From: JAKQIM01 sp964633225
Lineage (GTDB): Bacteria; Chloroflexota; Anaerolineae; Anaerolineales; UBA4823
Direction: 5' to 3'
Length of the DNA: 64,000 nucleotides
NCBI GenBank assembly: GCA_964633225.1
Contig: CAZWFQ010000014.1
Coordinates: 1 to 64,000, forward strand
Of this stretch, positions 25,768 through 34,898 are shown in pieces (position 1 is the first letter of the stretch; each line of letters starts with the position of its first letter). Made by a program: the position numbers and the translations under genes. Under the pieces are notes generated by a model that saw only the letters and a list, made by a program, of their open reading frames with translations, was not told where the DNA came from and did no database searches.

Positions 25768-27150
25768 TTACCTCCCAAAAAAGCCGCCGCCAGCCTCAAA
25801 AAACTGCGGCGGGTTGAGAACGATCAGGTCGCCAGATTTCAAGTTGCCATCTACCACTTCACTTTCAGTATCTGATGACGCACCCAGTGTGATGCGCACG
25901 GAGACCAGTTCGTTGTTTTGCAGGGTGTACACCACGCGCTGCCCATCCACCACGCGCACTGCCCGGTTGGGCACCAACAACACGTTATCCAACTGCTGTA
26001 CCACAATGTTGATCGCGGCTGTCATGCCCGGCTTGACACTTTCATCTGCATCGGTCAGCTCCACCGTAACCAGAAACTCAACCACGCCCTGGTTGATTGA
26101 GCCCACCTGAGCCACCTCAGACACCAGGCCATGATATTCTTGATCCATGATGGCATCAAATGTGAGGTTGACTGGTTCGCCGGTCGTGATGCGGTTAATA
26201 TCCACTTCAGAAACGTTCACGTCCACCAGCAAGCGATCGAGGTTGTCAATGCGTACCGCCAGGCTGCCGGGGCTGACTTTATCGCCCGCTTTGGATGAGA
26301 TTTCTGTGATGGTGCCTGCCATTGAGGCCTTGATCTGCGTTGAATCGATGGCAGCTTGGGCTGCGGCAATGCGCGCTTCCAAGATGGTCACTTCATCTGC
26401 GTCCGGACCGTCTTTGAGACGATCGTATTCGCGCTCAGCATCTGCCAGGATGGCCTGGGAGGCGTCTAAGGTGGCTTGCGCAGCTTGCTGTTCTAGTTCG
26501 AGCAGGTCAACCACGCGTATTGCCTCGTCGTAGGCATTTTGCGCATCTTCCAATTCTTGCTCATAGCGTTTGCGCGTATCGTTGTCTTCATCCCAGTCAG
26601 CATACGGTTCGAAAGTATCCTGGGCAGCAGTCAGCTTGTCTTCGCGATCGATCACATCTTTGCGGGCAGTTTCTAGCTTGTCTTTGTATGCCTTTTCATC
26701 ATACACATCCAGGGCGCGTTCGGCCTCGATCACAGCCTGGCGGGCCTGGTACATGCGCTGCAAAGCCTGGGCTGAAGCACTGTTGGAATTTAATAGATCA
26801 TCCAGCGCGTTTTGAGCACTGATCAGGTCTGCTTCTGCCAGGATGGCATTTTGCGGTAACGAAGTCCGTTCCAACGTGGCAATGACCTGCCCAGCCTCAA
26901 CCCGATCACCGACTTGGACCGTGACTTGTTCAACTGTGCCGTAAGTCTGCCAGGTTAAAAGAACTGTCTGATCTGTGCGCACCATGCCGGTGGCACCCAC
27001 GGTGGCAACCAGACTGCCGCGCGTGGCTGTGGTGGTTTGCAAGTCGTTCATTTCACCAGCTTTTTGCCGTTCGCTGATGTAAAACCAGCCGAGCACACCA
27101 ACAATCAACAACACCACAATTGCTAGTAAGATTGGTAAGGCTTTTTTCAT
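25768..27150 (-). CDS. HlyD/MacA-like periplasmic adaptor
   Basis: 460 aa. One N-terminal membrane segment (residues ~4-25), a first half-lipoyl motif (QVGDRVEAGQVIATLERT), a long coiled coil (about 105-270, rich in Ala/Glu/Gln), the second half-lipoyl (GTITEISSKAGDKVSPGSLAV), then beta-barrel and membrane-proximal domains (NLTFDAIMDQEYHG, LVPNRAVRVVDGQRVVYT). Family members bridge an ABC exporter to the outside. GGAGG lies six bases before the ATG at 27150; the five-codon longer frame is rejected. First gene of the adaptor-ATPase-permease operon. Confidence 0.92.
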   Translation of the reverse strand: MKKALPILLAIVVLLIVGVLGWFYISERQKAGEMNDLQTTTATRGSLVATVGATGMVRTDQTVLLTWQTYGTVEQVTVQVGDRVEAGQVIATLERTSLPQNAILAEADLISAQNALDDLLNSNSASAQALQRMYQARQAVIEAERALDVYDEKAYKDKLETARKDVIDREDKLTAAQDTFEPYADWDEDNDTRKRYEQELEDAQNAYDEAIRVVDLLELEQQAAQATLDASQAILADAEREYDRLKDGPDADEVTILEARIAAAQAAIDSTQIKASMAGTITEISSKAGDKVSPGSLAVRIDNLDRLLVDVNVSEVDINRITTGEPVNLTFDAIMDQEYHGLVSEVAQVGSINQGVVEFLVTVELTDADESVKPGMTAAINIVVQQLDNVLLVPNRAVRVVDGQRVVYTLQNNELVSVRITLGASSDTESEVVDGNLKSGDLIVLNPPQFFEAGGGFFGR

Positions 27151-27457
27151 GAAATACCTCCTCAAACGATGAAATAGTCAAGCAGGAATCAAGGGCACCT
27201 GGGCGTCGTTGCTGTGTGGGGATGTGGCCCTTAAGAATAACCTGCTATAATTATCTCACAATACTTCAGGAACCTGGTGAAGATCATATTAGATCGTTTC
27301 GCCGCCCCCAGCATTGCGCTGATTTGGCATTTGTTCTGATTGGTGACAACCGTCACTTAATTACATGACATCTGAAACATAACATAAAACCATCAGAATC
27401 GGTATCATCAATACATGGTGAATTAGGTGGTTTTAGTGAGTTAGAGGAGGTATTGGT
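27151..27457. promoter_or_regulatory. Divergent intergenic region with a CRP/FNR-like palindrome
   Basis: Non-coding stretch between the divergent adaptor and GltD-like genes. GTGAC (27343-27347) and GTCAC (27352-27356) form TGA-N6-TCA, the half-site spacing of CRP/FNR-family operators. A plus-strand TATAAT occurs at about 27245 and a TATCAT 15 bases before the window ATACATGG near 27402. Which of these drives which gene cannot be decided. Confidence 0.4.
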
Positions 27458-28891
27458 ATGGAGAAAATTTCGAGTGATGATTTAGCCATTGATCGGAAGA
27501 CGCGCGCTCGTCTCCCGTCGTTGGATGTTGCTCACCGCGCAGTTACCCAGCGGGTTTGTGATTTTAACGATATCTGTATCCCCCTGACGCCCGAAGAGGC
27601 CCAGTTCGAGGCTTCTCGCTGTGTGCACTGCCCCGACCCGGCGCCTTGTGTAGAGGCATGCCCTGCCCATAACGATATCCCTACTGCCATGTGGCTGATC
27701 GAGCAAGGTGAATTCTTGGAAGCAGCCAAGCTTTATCGCCAGACCAGTTCCATGCCCGAAATTTGCGGTAGGGTCTGCCCGCAAGAGCAGCTATGCCAGG
27801 GTTCTTGTTCGCACATCAAGACCCACGCATCGGTGCTCACCGGCGACCTGGAAGCATGGGTCACTTGCTACGAGCGCCGTACGGTGGGCGTCAAGGTGCC
27901 CGTGGGTGAACCATCGGGCAAGAAGGTGGCGATTGTGGGTGCTGGTCCGTCTGGGCTGGGCTGTGCAGAACAATTGCTGCAGAAGGGCCACGCGGTCACG
28001 TTCTTTGAGGCAAAGCCTGCCCCTGGCGGCATGTTGACCTACGGCATCCCACCCTTCAAGATGCCCAAAGAAATTGTTTTTTGCCGTATTGGCGACCTGG
28101 AAGACGCGGGGGCCCAGTTTGTTTTTAGCACCACTATCGGCAAAGACAAGACGATTGATGATCTGTTCGCCGAGGGGTTTGACGCCGTCTTTATTGGCGT
28201 TGGTTCAGAGGTCGATGCGCCGATGGAAGTCCCCGGTGAGGATCTGCCCGGTGTTTACAAGGCCACCCAATTCCTGGCCCGCTGCAATGTGGCCTCAGAG
28301 CTTTTGCCTGAGGATATGCGCCAACGCCCCGAGGTGGGTAAAAAGGTGGTTGTGATCGGTGGTGGCGATACTGCTTCTGACTGCTTGCGCACTGCTTTGC
28401 GCATGGGCGCCGAGGATGTTACCTGCCTCTACCGCCGCACGATCAAAGAGATGCCCGGTGGTGTGAAGGATCGAGAGTTGGCCTTAGAAGAGGGCGCCCA
28501 TTACCAGTTCTTGACCCAGCCCGTGCGCTTCATCGCCGATGGGGCAGGGCATTTGGCGCAGATTGAGTGTATCCGGATGAAGCTTGGCGAGCCGGATGCA
28601 AAAGGCCGCCGCCGCCCGGTGCCGGTCGATGGCTCTAACTTCATCGTTGAAGCAGACACCGCAGTCTTGGCCCTTGGCTATTGGCCCGACCCGGTGATCA
28701 GTGAGACCACCCCCGGGTTGGAAACGCACAAGTATGGATTGATCATTGCTGATCATCAAACTGGCGCCACCTCGCGTCCGGGCGTGTATGCGGGTGGTGA
28801 TGATGTGACCGGTCCGGATCTAGTGGTTACGGCAATGATGTTTGGCCGCCGGGCTGCCGCAGCCATTGATGGTTACTTGAAGAGCAAATAA
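27458..28891 (+). CDS. GltD-like NAD(P)/FAD oxidoreductase (glutamate synthase small-subunit type)
   Basis: 477 aa. N-terminal Fer4_20 domain with two Cys clusters (CVHCPDPAPCVEACP and CGRVCPQEQLCQGSC) for 4Fe-4S clusters, then two nucleotide-binding folds: FAD site VAIVGAGPSGLGCAE (about residue 150) and NADPH site VVVIGGGDTASDC. This is the electron-input subunit of NADPH glutamate synthase; stand-alone copies also serve NfnB or other reductases. No gltB large-subunit gene is in the window, so the partner is unknown. Perfect GAGGAGG seven bases before the ATG. Confidence 0.88.
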   Translation: MEKISSDDLAIDRKTRARLPSLDVAHRAVTQRVCDFNDICIPLTPEEAQFEASRCVHCPDPAPCVEACPAHNDIPTAMWLIEQGEFLEAAKLYRQTSSMPEICGRVCPQEQLCQGSCSHIKTHASVLTGDLEAWVTCYERRTVGVKVPVGEPSGKKVAIVGAGPSGLGCAEQLLQKGHAVTFFEAKPAPGGMLTYGIPPFKMPKEIVFCRIGDLEDAGAQFVFSTTIGKDKTIDDLFAEGFDAVFIGVGSEVDAPMEVPGEDLPGVYKATQFLARCNVASELLPEDMRQRPEVGKKVVVIGGGDTASDCLRTALRMGAEDVTCLYRRTIKEMPGGVKDRELALEEGAHYQFLTQPVRFIADGAGHLAQIECIRMKLGEPDAKGRRRPVPVDGSNFIVEADTAVLALGYWPDPVISETTPGLETHKYGLIIADHQTGATSRPGVYAGGDDVTGPDLVVTAMMFGRRAAAAIDGYLKSK

Positions 28892-28912
28892 CCGATCGGT
28901 CGAAAAAAAATC

Positions 28913-28939
28913 AAGCGGCGCGCTTGCGCGCCGCTTTTT
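28913..28939 (+). terminator. Terminator between gltD-like and gyrA
   Basis: AAGCGGCGCG pairs with CGCGCCGCTT around CTTG, followed by a T-run (to 28939). The gyrA start lies only 13 bases downstream, so gyrA transcription may depend on read-through or on a promoter inside the upstream gene. Confidence 0.85.
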
Positions 28940-28951
28940 CGTGAGGAATAT

Positions 28952-31438
28952 ATGATGGAAATTGGTACTGTACAACAAGTTGATATTGACGAACAAATGC
29001 GCACTGCCTACCTCGATTACGCCATGAGCGTGATTGTGGCGCGCGCCTTGCCAGATGCCCGGGATGGGCTGAAGCCGGTGCACCGCCGCATCTTATACGC
29101 CATGCACGATATGGGTATTCGAGCTAACTCGTCTTATAAAAAATCTGCCCGTATTGTGGGTGAGGTGCTGGGCAAGTACCATCCGCATGGTGATGCCGCC
29201 GTATACGAAACGATGGCGCGCCTGGCCCAAGATTTTTCAATGCGCTATATGCTGGTTGATGGACAGGGGAACTTTGGCTCGATTGATGGCGATGCGCCGG
29301 CTGCCATGCGTTATACCGAGGCCCGTCTATCTGTGATGGCAGAAGAGATCCTGGCTGATATCGACCAGAACACGGTTAACTTTTTGGATAACTTTGACGG
29401 CTCGCTGAAAGAGCCGGAAGTGCTGCCTGCTCGATTGCCAAACCTGCTGCTCAATGGGTCCTCTGGCATTGCCGTGGGCATGGCCACCACTATCCCGCCG
29501 CATAACCTGGGTGAACTGGCAGCCGCGATTGGTTTCCTGATCGATCATTATGAGCAGATTGATGATATTCCCACGGAAGATCTGCTCCATTTTGTGCCCG
29601 GGCCAGATTTTCCGACCGGGGGAGTGATCGTAGGCAGCGAGGGTATTCGCCAGGCTTACAGCACCGGGCATGGGCGGATTGTGCTGCGCGGCCAGGCACA
29701 TATCGAGGAGATGACCAGTAACCGTCACCGGATTGTGGTGACAGAGATCCCTTACCAGCTCAACAAATCCAATTTGCTCGAACGGATTGCAGAGTTGGTG
29801 CGCGAAGAGAAGCTGCCCGATATCTCTGACCTGCGCGATGAGTCAGATCGGCGGGGGATGAGCATCATTATTGAGCTGCGGCGCGGTGCGCAGCCTAAAA
29901 AGGTGTTGAACCAGTTATTCAAATTCACTCCCTTGCAATCTACCTACGGCGTGCAGCTCCTGGCATTGGTGGATGGTGAGCCGAGGCTGCTGTCGCTCAA
30001 ACGGGCTTTGCAGGTATATATTGAGCACCGCCGCCAGGTGATCATGCGCCGCTCACAGTATGAGTTAGAAAAGGCCCGCTCGCGTGCCCACATCTTGCTG
30101 GGTTTGCTGACCGCCCTGGCCAACCTGGATGCCGTGATCCAGACCATTCGCGAGTCTCCGGATGTCGATGTGGCGAAAGCGCGTCTGATGGAGCGTTTCC
30201 ACTTGAGCGAGGTGCAGTCTCAGGCCATCCTGGATATGCAGCTTCGCCGCCTGGCAGCCCTGGAGCGCCAAAAGATCGAAGATGAGCAGCGCCAGTTGTT
30301 GGAACGGATCGCTTTCTTGGAAGAACTGCTGTCTCAGCCGCGTAAGATCTTGGACCTGATCAAGGAAGACCTGGCCGAGCTATCCCAAAAGTACAATGAC
30401 CCGCGCCGTACACATATTGCCACCGATGCCAAAGAAGATTTGCGCGAGGAAGACCTTGTTGCTGACCAGGCTGTTTTGGTCAGCCTCACCCAGCGCGGCT
30501 ATGTCAAACGCGTGGCAGCACAGCGCTTCAGAGCGCAGGGACGTGGTGGGCGTGGGGTAACAGGCCACGCAACCAAAGAGGAAGACGAAGTCTTGTTCCT
30601 CTTCCCTGCTCGGACGCTGGATACAATCTTGTTTTTCTCCGACCGCGGCAAGGTGTATTCTGAAAAGGCTTACCAGATCCCCGATGCCGATCGCACGGCG
30701 CGCGGTATTCCAATCGTCAATGTACTTTCGCTGGATGCGGGTGAAACCATCACCGCGGCGGTGCCAATCCCTGACTTTGTGGCCGCAGAATACCTGACCA
30801 TGGCAACCTGCAATGGGAAGGTAAAACGGATGGAATTGCGCGAGTTGAGCGCAGTGCGGCCTTCAGGGTTGATGGCCATCACGCTTGAGGAAGGTGATCA
30901 ATTAGGCTGGGTGCACCTGACACATGGGGATGATGAGATCATATTTGTGACCGAACAAGGGCAGGCACTGCGCTTTGCCGAAGCCAACGTCCGCCCAATG
31001 GGGCGCACGGCTGGCGGCGTGAATGGCATCAACCTGGCGAAGGGTGACCATGTGGCCAGTATGGAAGTGGTGGAGCCGGATGGTGATTTGTTATTGGTGA
31101 CTCGGCGCGGGTTTGGCAAGCGCACTTCGCTGGCTGAATATTCGCCCAAGGGGCGGGCCACCGGCGGCGTGGTGACGCTTGACCAGAAGGCTTTGGCAAC
31201 CGTTGGGACAATCGCCGCGGCCCGGGTTGTGCAAGGTGACCGTGAAGGGGCGCCAGGTGACGACCTGACGTTGATTTCGGCCAATGGCGTGGTTTTTCGT
31301 ACGGGGGTTGAAAGTATCCGGCGGGCCGGGCGAAGTGGGCGCGGCGTGGCGATCATGGCTTTGGAAGATGGCGACCAGGTGGTATCTCTGGCTCGCATTG
31401 TGGCGGCAGACTTAAAACGGGTGGGGGCGAGTGAGTGA
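28952..31438 (+). CDS. gyrA: DNA gyrase subunit A
   Basis: 828 aa. Breakage-reunion subunit of type II topoisomerase. Catalytic Tyr is Y121 in PAAMRYTEARL. The quinolone region reads KYHPHGDAAVYET: Ala82 stands where E. coli has Ser83 and Glu86 where it has Asp87. The C-terminal six-bladed domain carries a GyrA-box variant (QGRGGRG), which favours gyrase over topoisomerase IV. GAGG lies five bases before the ATG; a second ATG follows directly. It is not adjacent to gyrB or dnaA. Confidence 0.93.
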   Translation: MMEIGTVQQVDIDEQMRTAYLDYAMSVIVARALPDARDGLKPVHRRILYAMHDMGIRANSSYKKSARIVGEVLGKYHPHGDAAVYETMARLAQDFSMRYMLVDGQGNFGSIDGDAPAAMRYTEARLSVMAEEILADIDQNTVNFLDNFDGSLKEPEVLPARLPNLLLNGSSGIAVGMATTIPPHNLGELAAAIGFLIDHYEQIDDIPTEDLLHFVPGPDFPTGGVIVGSEGIRQAYSTGHGRIVLRGQAHIEEMTSNRHRIVVTEIPYQLNKSNLLERIAELVREEKLPDISDLRDESDRRGMSIIIELRRGAQPKKVLNQLFKFTPLQSTYGVQLLALVDGEPRLLSLKRALQVYIEHRRQVIMRRSQYELEKARSRAHILLGLLTALANLDAVIQTIRESPDVDVAKARLMERFHLSEVQSQAILDMQLRRLAALERQKIEDEQRQLLERIAFLEELLSQPRKILDLIKEDLAELSQKYNDPRRTHIATDAKEDLREEDLVADQAVLVSLTQRGYVKRVAAQRFRAQGRGGRGVTGHATKEEDEVLFLFPARTLDTILFFSDRGKVYSEKAYQIPDADRTARGIPIVNVLSLDAGETITAAVPIPDFVAAEYLTMATCNGKVKRMELRELSAVRPSGLMAITLEEGDQLGWVHLTHGDDEIIFVTEQGQALRFAEANVRPMGRTAGGVNGINLAKGDHVASMEVVEPDGDLLLVTRRGFGKRTSLAEYSPKGRATGGVVTLDQKALATVGTIAAARVVQGDREGAPGDDLTLISANGVVFRTGVESIRRAGRSGRGVAIMALEDGDQVVSLARIVAADLKRVGASE

Positions 31439-31446
31439 TAGAAAAA

Positions 31447-31493
31447 GAATCAGGAGCGAGCACCTGCACAAGCCAGGCGCTCGCTCCTGATTC
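31447..31493 (-). terminator. Terminator for the birA operon, also facing gyrA
   Basis: GAATCAGGAGCGAGC (31447-31461) pairs perfectly with GCTCGCTCCTGATTC (31479-31493), a 15-bp stem. The T-run follows on the minus strand. Confidence 0.85.
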
Positions 31494-31506
31494 CAGGATA
31501 CGCGCT

Positions 31507-31764
31507 TTACATCACCGGAACGACTTTTTCGGTAACCAATAAGCAGAACGCGCTCAATATGCAGGCCATCATCAGAAGAATGGTGGCAATGATAAACCGC
31601 TGCGGCGCGGTCATGCCAAGAATTTTGCTTTGGGGCTGAGGATTGGCGAATCCCTCATCAAAGTCATCATTCCCCAGATCTAGGGAAGCCTTTCCTTCTT
31701 CAGGCTCGTCATCATCAAAGAAAGATGATGATTCAGATTGTTTGCGCATATCATCAAAAGACAT
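31507..31764 (-). CDS. Small C-terminally anchored membrane protein, 85 aa
   Basis: No family recognised. Residues 1-45 are acidic and hydrophilic (SSSFFDDDEPEEG); residues ~53-80 are one hydrophobic helix (FIIATILLMMACILSAFCLLV), so it is probably anchored by its C-terminus with the acidic part in the cytosol. AGGAGAG lies 8 bases before the ATG, within the end of birA. It is translated from the same mRNA as birA and ends just before a shared terminator. Confidence 0.7.
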   Translation of the reverse strand: MSFDDMRKQSESSSFFDDDEPEEGKASLDLGNDDFDEGFANPQPQSKILGMTAPQRFIIATILLMMACILSAFCLLVTEKVVPVM

Positions 31765-31775
31765 GGTTTTCTCTC

Positions 31776-32588
31776 CTATTCCCCAGCTGTTTGTGTTAAA
31801 TTGCCAGCCAGGCGTAACTCGCCCACGTTCACAATAATTTCTTTGTCCTGCCGGTTTTTCAATCGCAACGCACCATCTGCTGCCAACCCTAATACCAGGC
31901 CTTCGAGCATGGGTCCTCTGCCATCACCAGGGGCCAGCAGCACCCACTGGTTACGATAAGCCAGGGCATTTTCCCAGGCTGACATAAAACTCGGGCTGTC
32001 TAACCGCCGCCGCCAATCGATCAGGGCTTTCAACACGCCATGCAACAATTCCAGTCGCTCTGGCGTGCGTCCCAGGTTGGCCTCCACACATGTGGCGGGA
32101 TAATTCAGCACCTCTGTACCCAGAAAGGCAGTTGCAACGTTTATGCCAATTCCAAGCACCAGGGCAGTGGGTTGGGAGCCGTCCCATTGCGTTTCGGCCA
32201 GCACCCCGGCCAATTTGCGCCCTGATACAAGCACATCGTTGGGCCATTTGACCTGGGCCTCCAATCCATAGCCGCTGGATAGGGCCTGGCAGACAGCCAG
32301 TGTACCCAGGGCCGTGGCGCGGGCCAGGTAGGGCAGCTCGGTGGGGTGGGGGCGTAAGACCAGGCTGAAAGCCAGGGCAGATCCTGGAGGTGTAATCCAG
32401 CGTCTGCCAGTCCGGCCGCGCCCAGCGGTTTGTTCGTCAGCCACTACCAATGCCCAATCTGGCGCGCCTTGCTCGGCCCAAGCGATGGCTTCATCATTTG
32501 TAGAGCCGATCGCCTGATAAAAGCGAATTGCCGGCAGGTGCAAGTCAGCCAGCTCGGTTGCTAAAGTGCGGGCATTTATGTCCATCAT
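31776..32588 (-). CDS. birA: Biotin--[acetyl-CoA-carboxylase] ligase
   Basis: 270 aa. Attaches biotin to carboxylase carrier proteins via biotinyl-AMP. The adenylation loop ADEQTAGRGRTGRRW is present, with GSALAFSLVLRP, VKWPNDVLVSGRKLAGVLAE and the C-terminal SH3-like domain (VLGLAADGALRLKN). It lacks the N-terminal winged helix of E. coli BirA, so it is a catalytic (group I) ligase without repressor role. Two adjacent ATG codons start the frame; no clear ribosome site. Confidence 0.94.
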   Translation of the reverse strand: MMDINARTLATELADLHLPAIRFYQAIGSTNDEAIAWAEQGAPDWALVVADEQTAGRGRTGRRWITPPGSALAFSLVLRPHPTELPYLARATALGTLAVCQALSSGYGLEAQVKWPNDVLVSGRKLAGVLAETQWDGSQPTALVLGIGINVATAFLGTEVLNYPATCVEANLGRTPERLELLHGVLKALIDWRRRLDSPSFMSAWENALAYRNQWVLLAPGDGRGPMLEGLVLGLAADGALRLKNRQDKEIIVNVGELRLAGNLTQTAGE

Positions 32589-32699
32589 GCTAGATACTAT
32601 ACTTAATTCTACCTCAAGTTGGCTAAACCCGCTTTAAAAATGCGGCTTAAAACAAGCCCCAAAGAACACTTCTGATTTGAGTTCGTGGAGATAACTTAA

Positions 32700-32743
32700 A
32701 AACGGGCATGATGCAGGGCTTTGGCAGTGCATCACACCCGTTT
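32700..32743 (-). terminator. Terminator of the PrsW-dedA unit
   Basis: AAACGGG-ca-TGATGCA pairs with TGCATCA-ca-CCCGTTT across a 12-base loop, with a T-run on the minus strand. It begins 16 bases after the dedA stop. Confidence 0.8.
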
Positions 32744-32758
32744 CTACCCCGTTATCGA

Positions 32759-33406
32759 TCACTTGCGGGCGCGTTCTTTGAAATACTCAAACACTGCTGG
32801 CAAGACCGAAATGAGAACAATGGCAATCACCACAAACTCAAAGTGCTTTTGAACAAATGGCAGGTTGCCAAAGAAAAAACCCAAGAATAAGAAGATTGCT
32901 ACCCAGGCCAGGCCGCCGATGATATTGTACGAGATGAACTTGCCATATGTCATCGCTCCAACGCCTGCCACGAACGGGGCAAAGGTGCGCACAATGGGGA
33001 CAAAACGCGCCAGGATGATGGTTTTCCCGCCGTGCTTTTCGTAAAAAGCATGGGTGCGGTCAAGGTATTCTTTCTTGAGCACCTTCTTCAGGATCGGTAT
33101 TTCGCCGCTGAAGGCGCGCGGTCCAAGCGTGTGGCCGATCCAGTAATTGGCCGTATCGCCCAAGAAGGCCGCCACAAACAGCAGCAGGAATAGCAACCCA
33201 ATATTCATGTAGCCCATGGCAGCAAAGGTGCCGGCTGCGAAAATGAGCGAATCTCCGGGCAGGAAGGGGGTGACTACCAGGCCGGTTTCCATGAAGATGA
33301 CGATGAATAACAGCAAATACGTCCAAACGCCGTAATCGCGAATAATATCGCCCAGGTATTCATCAATGTGCAGAAAGATATCAACGAGTTGAAGGATAAA
33401 GTCCAT
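32759..33406 (-). CDS. DedA-family membrane protein
   Basis: 215 aa with about five hydrophobic segments. Family hallmarks: the re-entrant ETGLVVTPFLPGDSLIFAAG segment, the FLGDTANYWIGHTLG block, and RFVPIVRTFAPFVAGVGAM with the two conserved Arg. DedA/VTT proteins are inner-membrane transporters or scramblases (undecaprenyl-phosphate or phospholipid flipping) linked to proton-motive force. It starts 14 bases after the PrsW-like gene, with no clear Shine-Dalgarno, so translation is likely coupled. Confidence 0.92.
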   Translation of the reverse strand: MDFILQLVDIFLHIDEYLGDIIRDYGVWTYLLLFIVIFMETGLVVTPFLPGDSLIFAAGTFAAMGYMNIGLLFLLLFVAAFLGDTANYWIGHTLGPRAFSGEIPILKKVLKKEYLDRTHAFYEKHGGKTIILARFVPIVRTFAPFVAGVGAMTYGKFISYNIIGGLAWVAIFLFLGFFFGNLPFVQKHFEFVVIAIVLISVLPAVFEYFKERARK

Positions 33407-33420
33407 AGGATAGGTTCAGC

Positions 33421-34827
33421 TTAATTTTCTAATAGATTTTGGTTGTTGTCGACTGGCGCGCTGTCTGGTTCGCTCTGGATGGATGGCTCTGCAGCCTCAT
33501 CTGCAATCACAGGCAGGGCAGCCGGGTCATCTAGAGGGGCCAGATCCAGTGCGGGGGCGGGTTGGGCAGAGGGCAAGTTGCGGCGCAGGTAGCGGTTGAT
33601 GCCAGCATAAGCCGCCGCATTGACCACCACCAGGATCACCAGCCCCACGATTGCCGCAATTCCAAACGCGCGCAGGGATTCTGGAAAAACCAGGGGCTCG
33701 GGGAGCTGCATGGCCCCTATGCTTAAGATTGCCATCCCATTCCATAACCCGTGCAGGGTAATGGCTAAGCCATATGTGAGCCCCAGGCGCAGGTAGCGTC
33801 TTTCGTTCCAGGCAGATACCAATGCCCAGCCGGTCAGGCCTGTGGTCAGCATATGCAGCAAAGCCGTGGCAATGCGCACGGTGACCAGCGCACTCCACCC
33901 TTCGCCGCCCATGCTGGCATTCCCCAGGTTTTCAAACAGGGCAAACCCGGCGCCGCTTAAGACGCCCGCTGCAAAACCCTCGGCAGGGGTCAAGCCATGT
34001 TTTGCCAGGAACCACAAGCCGATGGGCTTGAACGTTTCTTCGATCATTGGAACGATTCCAGCTACCATCAGTAATGTTGCCAGCCACGTGCCTGGGCGCA
34101 TGAGATAAGGGCCGAGAATGCGCAAGATGGTTTCTTCATTCGGCGGGGCATATTGCAGGCGCTCTGTCAGGTCTGTGATCTCGGCTGCCAGAGATGGTTG
34201 GCTCGTAACCCAAACTGCCCACAGGATGATTGCCACGACAAAGACACTCAGCTCAATCACCAGGATCAGCGAGGGCCCAATGACCAGCCCTGAAGCAAAA
34301 AGCCCCCAGGAGCGTTGGAAAGAATGGTGTGGCAGGCCCCGCAGGCCTAAGAGCGCCAGCCACAGCACCGGGATGCCGATAGCAAGCATGTGCAGGGGCG
34401 CCAGCAGCCACCCCAGACGGTCATTGCGTGAGATAAAGTTGCCAAGCAGCAAAGCCAGCAGCAGCAGGGCAATGCAGGTAACGGTAATGATGAGCCAAGA
34501 GCGGCTGTTTGTTGGCGAAAGTTTGGTCAGCAATCCATTCTTCTTGGATGCTCCCCAACCAAACAGGCGCCGGGTGGCATACCAGGCTGATGGCAGAATC
34601 AGCGTGCCGCTCATCCCCAGTCCGGCTGCCAATAAAAACGACTGCGTGGCAACCGAATTGGGCGAAGCAGGTTGGAATAACTGCACCAGGCCCACAACCA
34701 GGCATAACAGGCCAGCCAGCAGCAACATGGCTGATGCCAGCAGGCTTAAGACCATCTGAAAAGCAGATGGCCAATGGAATGGTGGTGTGGCCGCAGAAGG
34801 GCTTGGGGTGGAAAGAATTGTTTGCAT
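33421..34827 (-). CDS. PrsW-family intramembrane metalloprotease-like protein
   Basis: 468 aa with some ten predicted membrane segments. It carries the PrsW motifs: EETFK (metal/active-site EExxK), FALFEN, RIATALLHMLTTG and HGLWN. PrsW of Bacillus subtilis cuts the anti-sigma factor RsiW at the membrane; substrates of this homologue are unknown. The C-terminal ~55 residues are acidic, Pro/Ala-rich and hydrophilic. The start is set at the ATG at 34827 because 34860 falls inside a hairpin; no strong ribosome site is visible for either. Confidence 0.85.
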   Translation of the reverse strand: MQTILSTPSPSAATPPFHWPSAFQMVLSLLASAMLLLAGLLCLVVGLVQLFQPASPNSVATQSFLLAAGLGMSGTLILPSAWYATRRLFGWGASKKNGLLTKLSPTNSRSWLIITVTCIALLLLALLLGNFISRNDRLGWLLAPLHMLAIGIPVLWLALLGLRGLPHHSFQRSWGLFASGLVIGPSLILVIELSVFVVAIILWAVWVTSQPSLAAEITDLTERLQYAPPNEETILRILGPYLMRPGTWLATLLMVAGIVPMIEETFKPIGLWFLAKHGLTPAEGFAAGVLSGAGFALFENLGNASMGGEGWSALVTVRIATALLHMLTTGLTGWALVSAWNERRYLRLGLTYGLAITLHGLWNGMAILSIGAMQLPEPLVFPESLRAFGIAAIVGLVILVVVNAAAYAGINRYLRRNLPSAQPAPALDLAPLDDPAALPVIADEAAEPSIQSEPDSAPVDNNQNLLEN

Positions 34828-34837
34828 AGCGTTTATG

Positions 34838-34876
34838 TGAAGCGCGTGGTTTGGTACCACCGCGCCACGCGCTTCA
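34838..34876 (-). terminator. 12-bp inverted repeat after the Dsb-cyclophilin gene
   Basis: TGAAGCGCGTGG (34838-34849) and CCACGCGCTTCA (34865-34876) form a perfect stem 23 bases after the cyclophilin stop. No T-run follows; it may terminate or attenuate transcription into the PrsW gene. Confidence 0.6.
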
Positions 34877-34898
34877 TGAACACCTCATAGGTAGGGTT

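Noticed and set aside
34118..34759. 213-aa open frame antisense to the PrsW-like gene
   Set aside because: Low-complexity Ser/Arg-rich shadow of a membrane protein gene.
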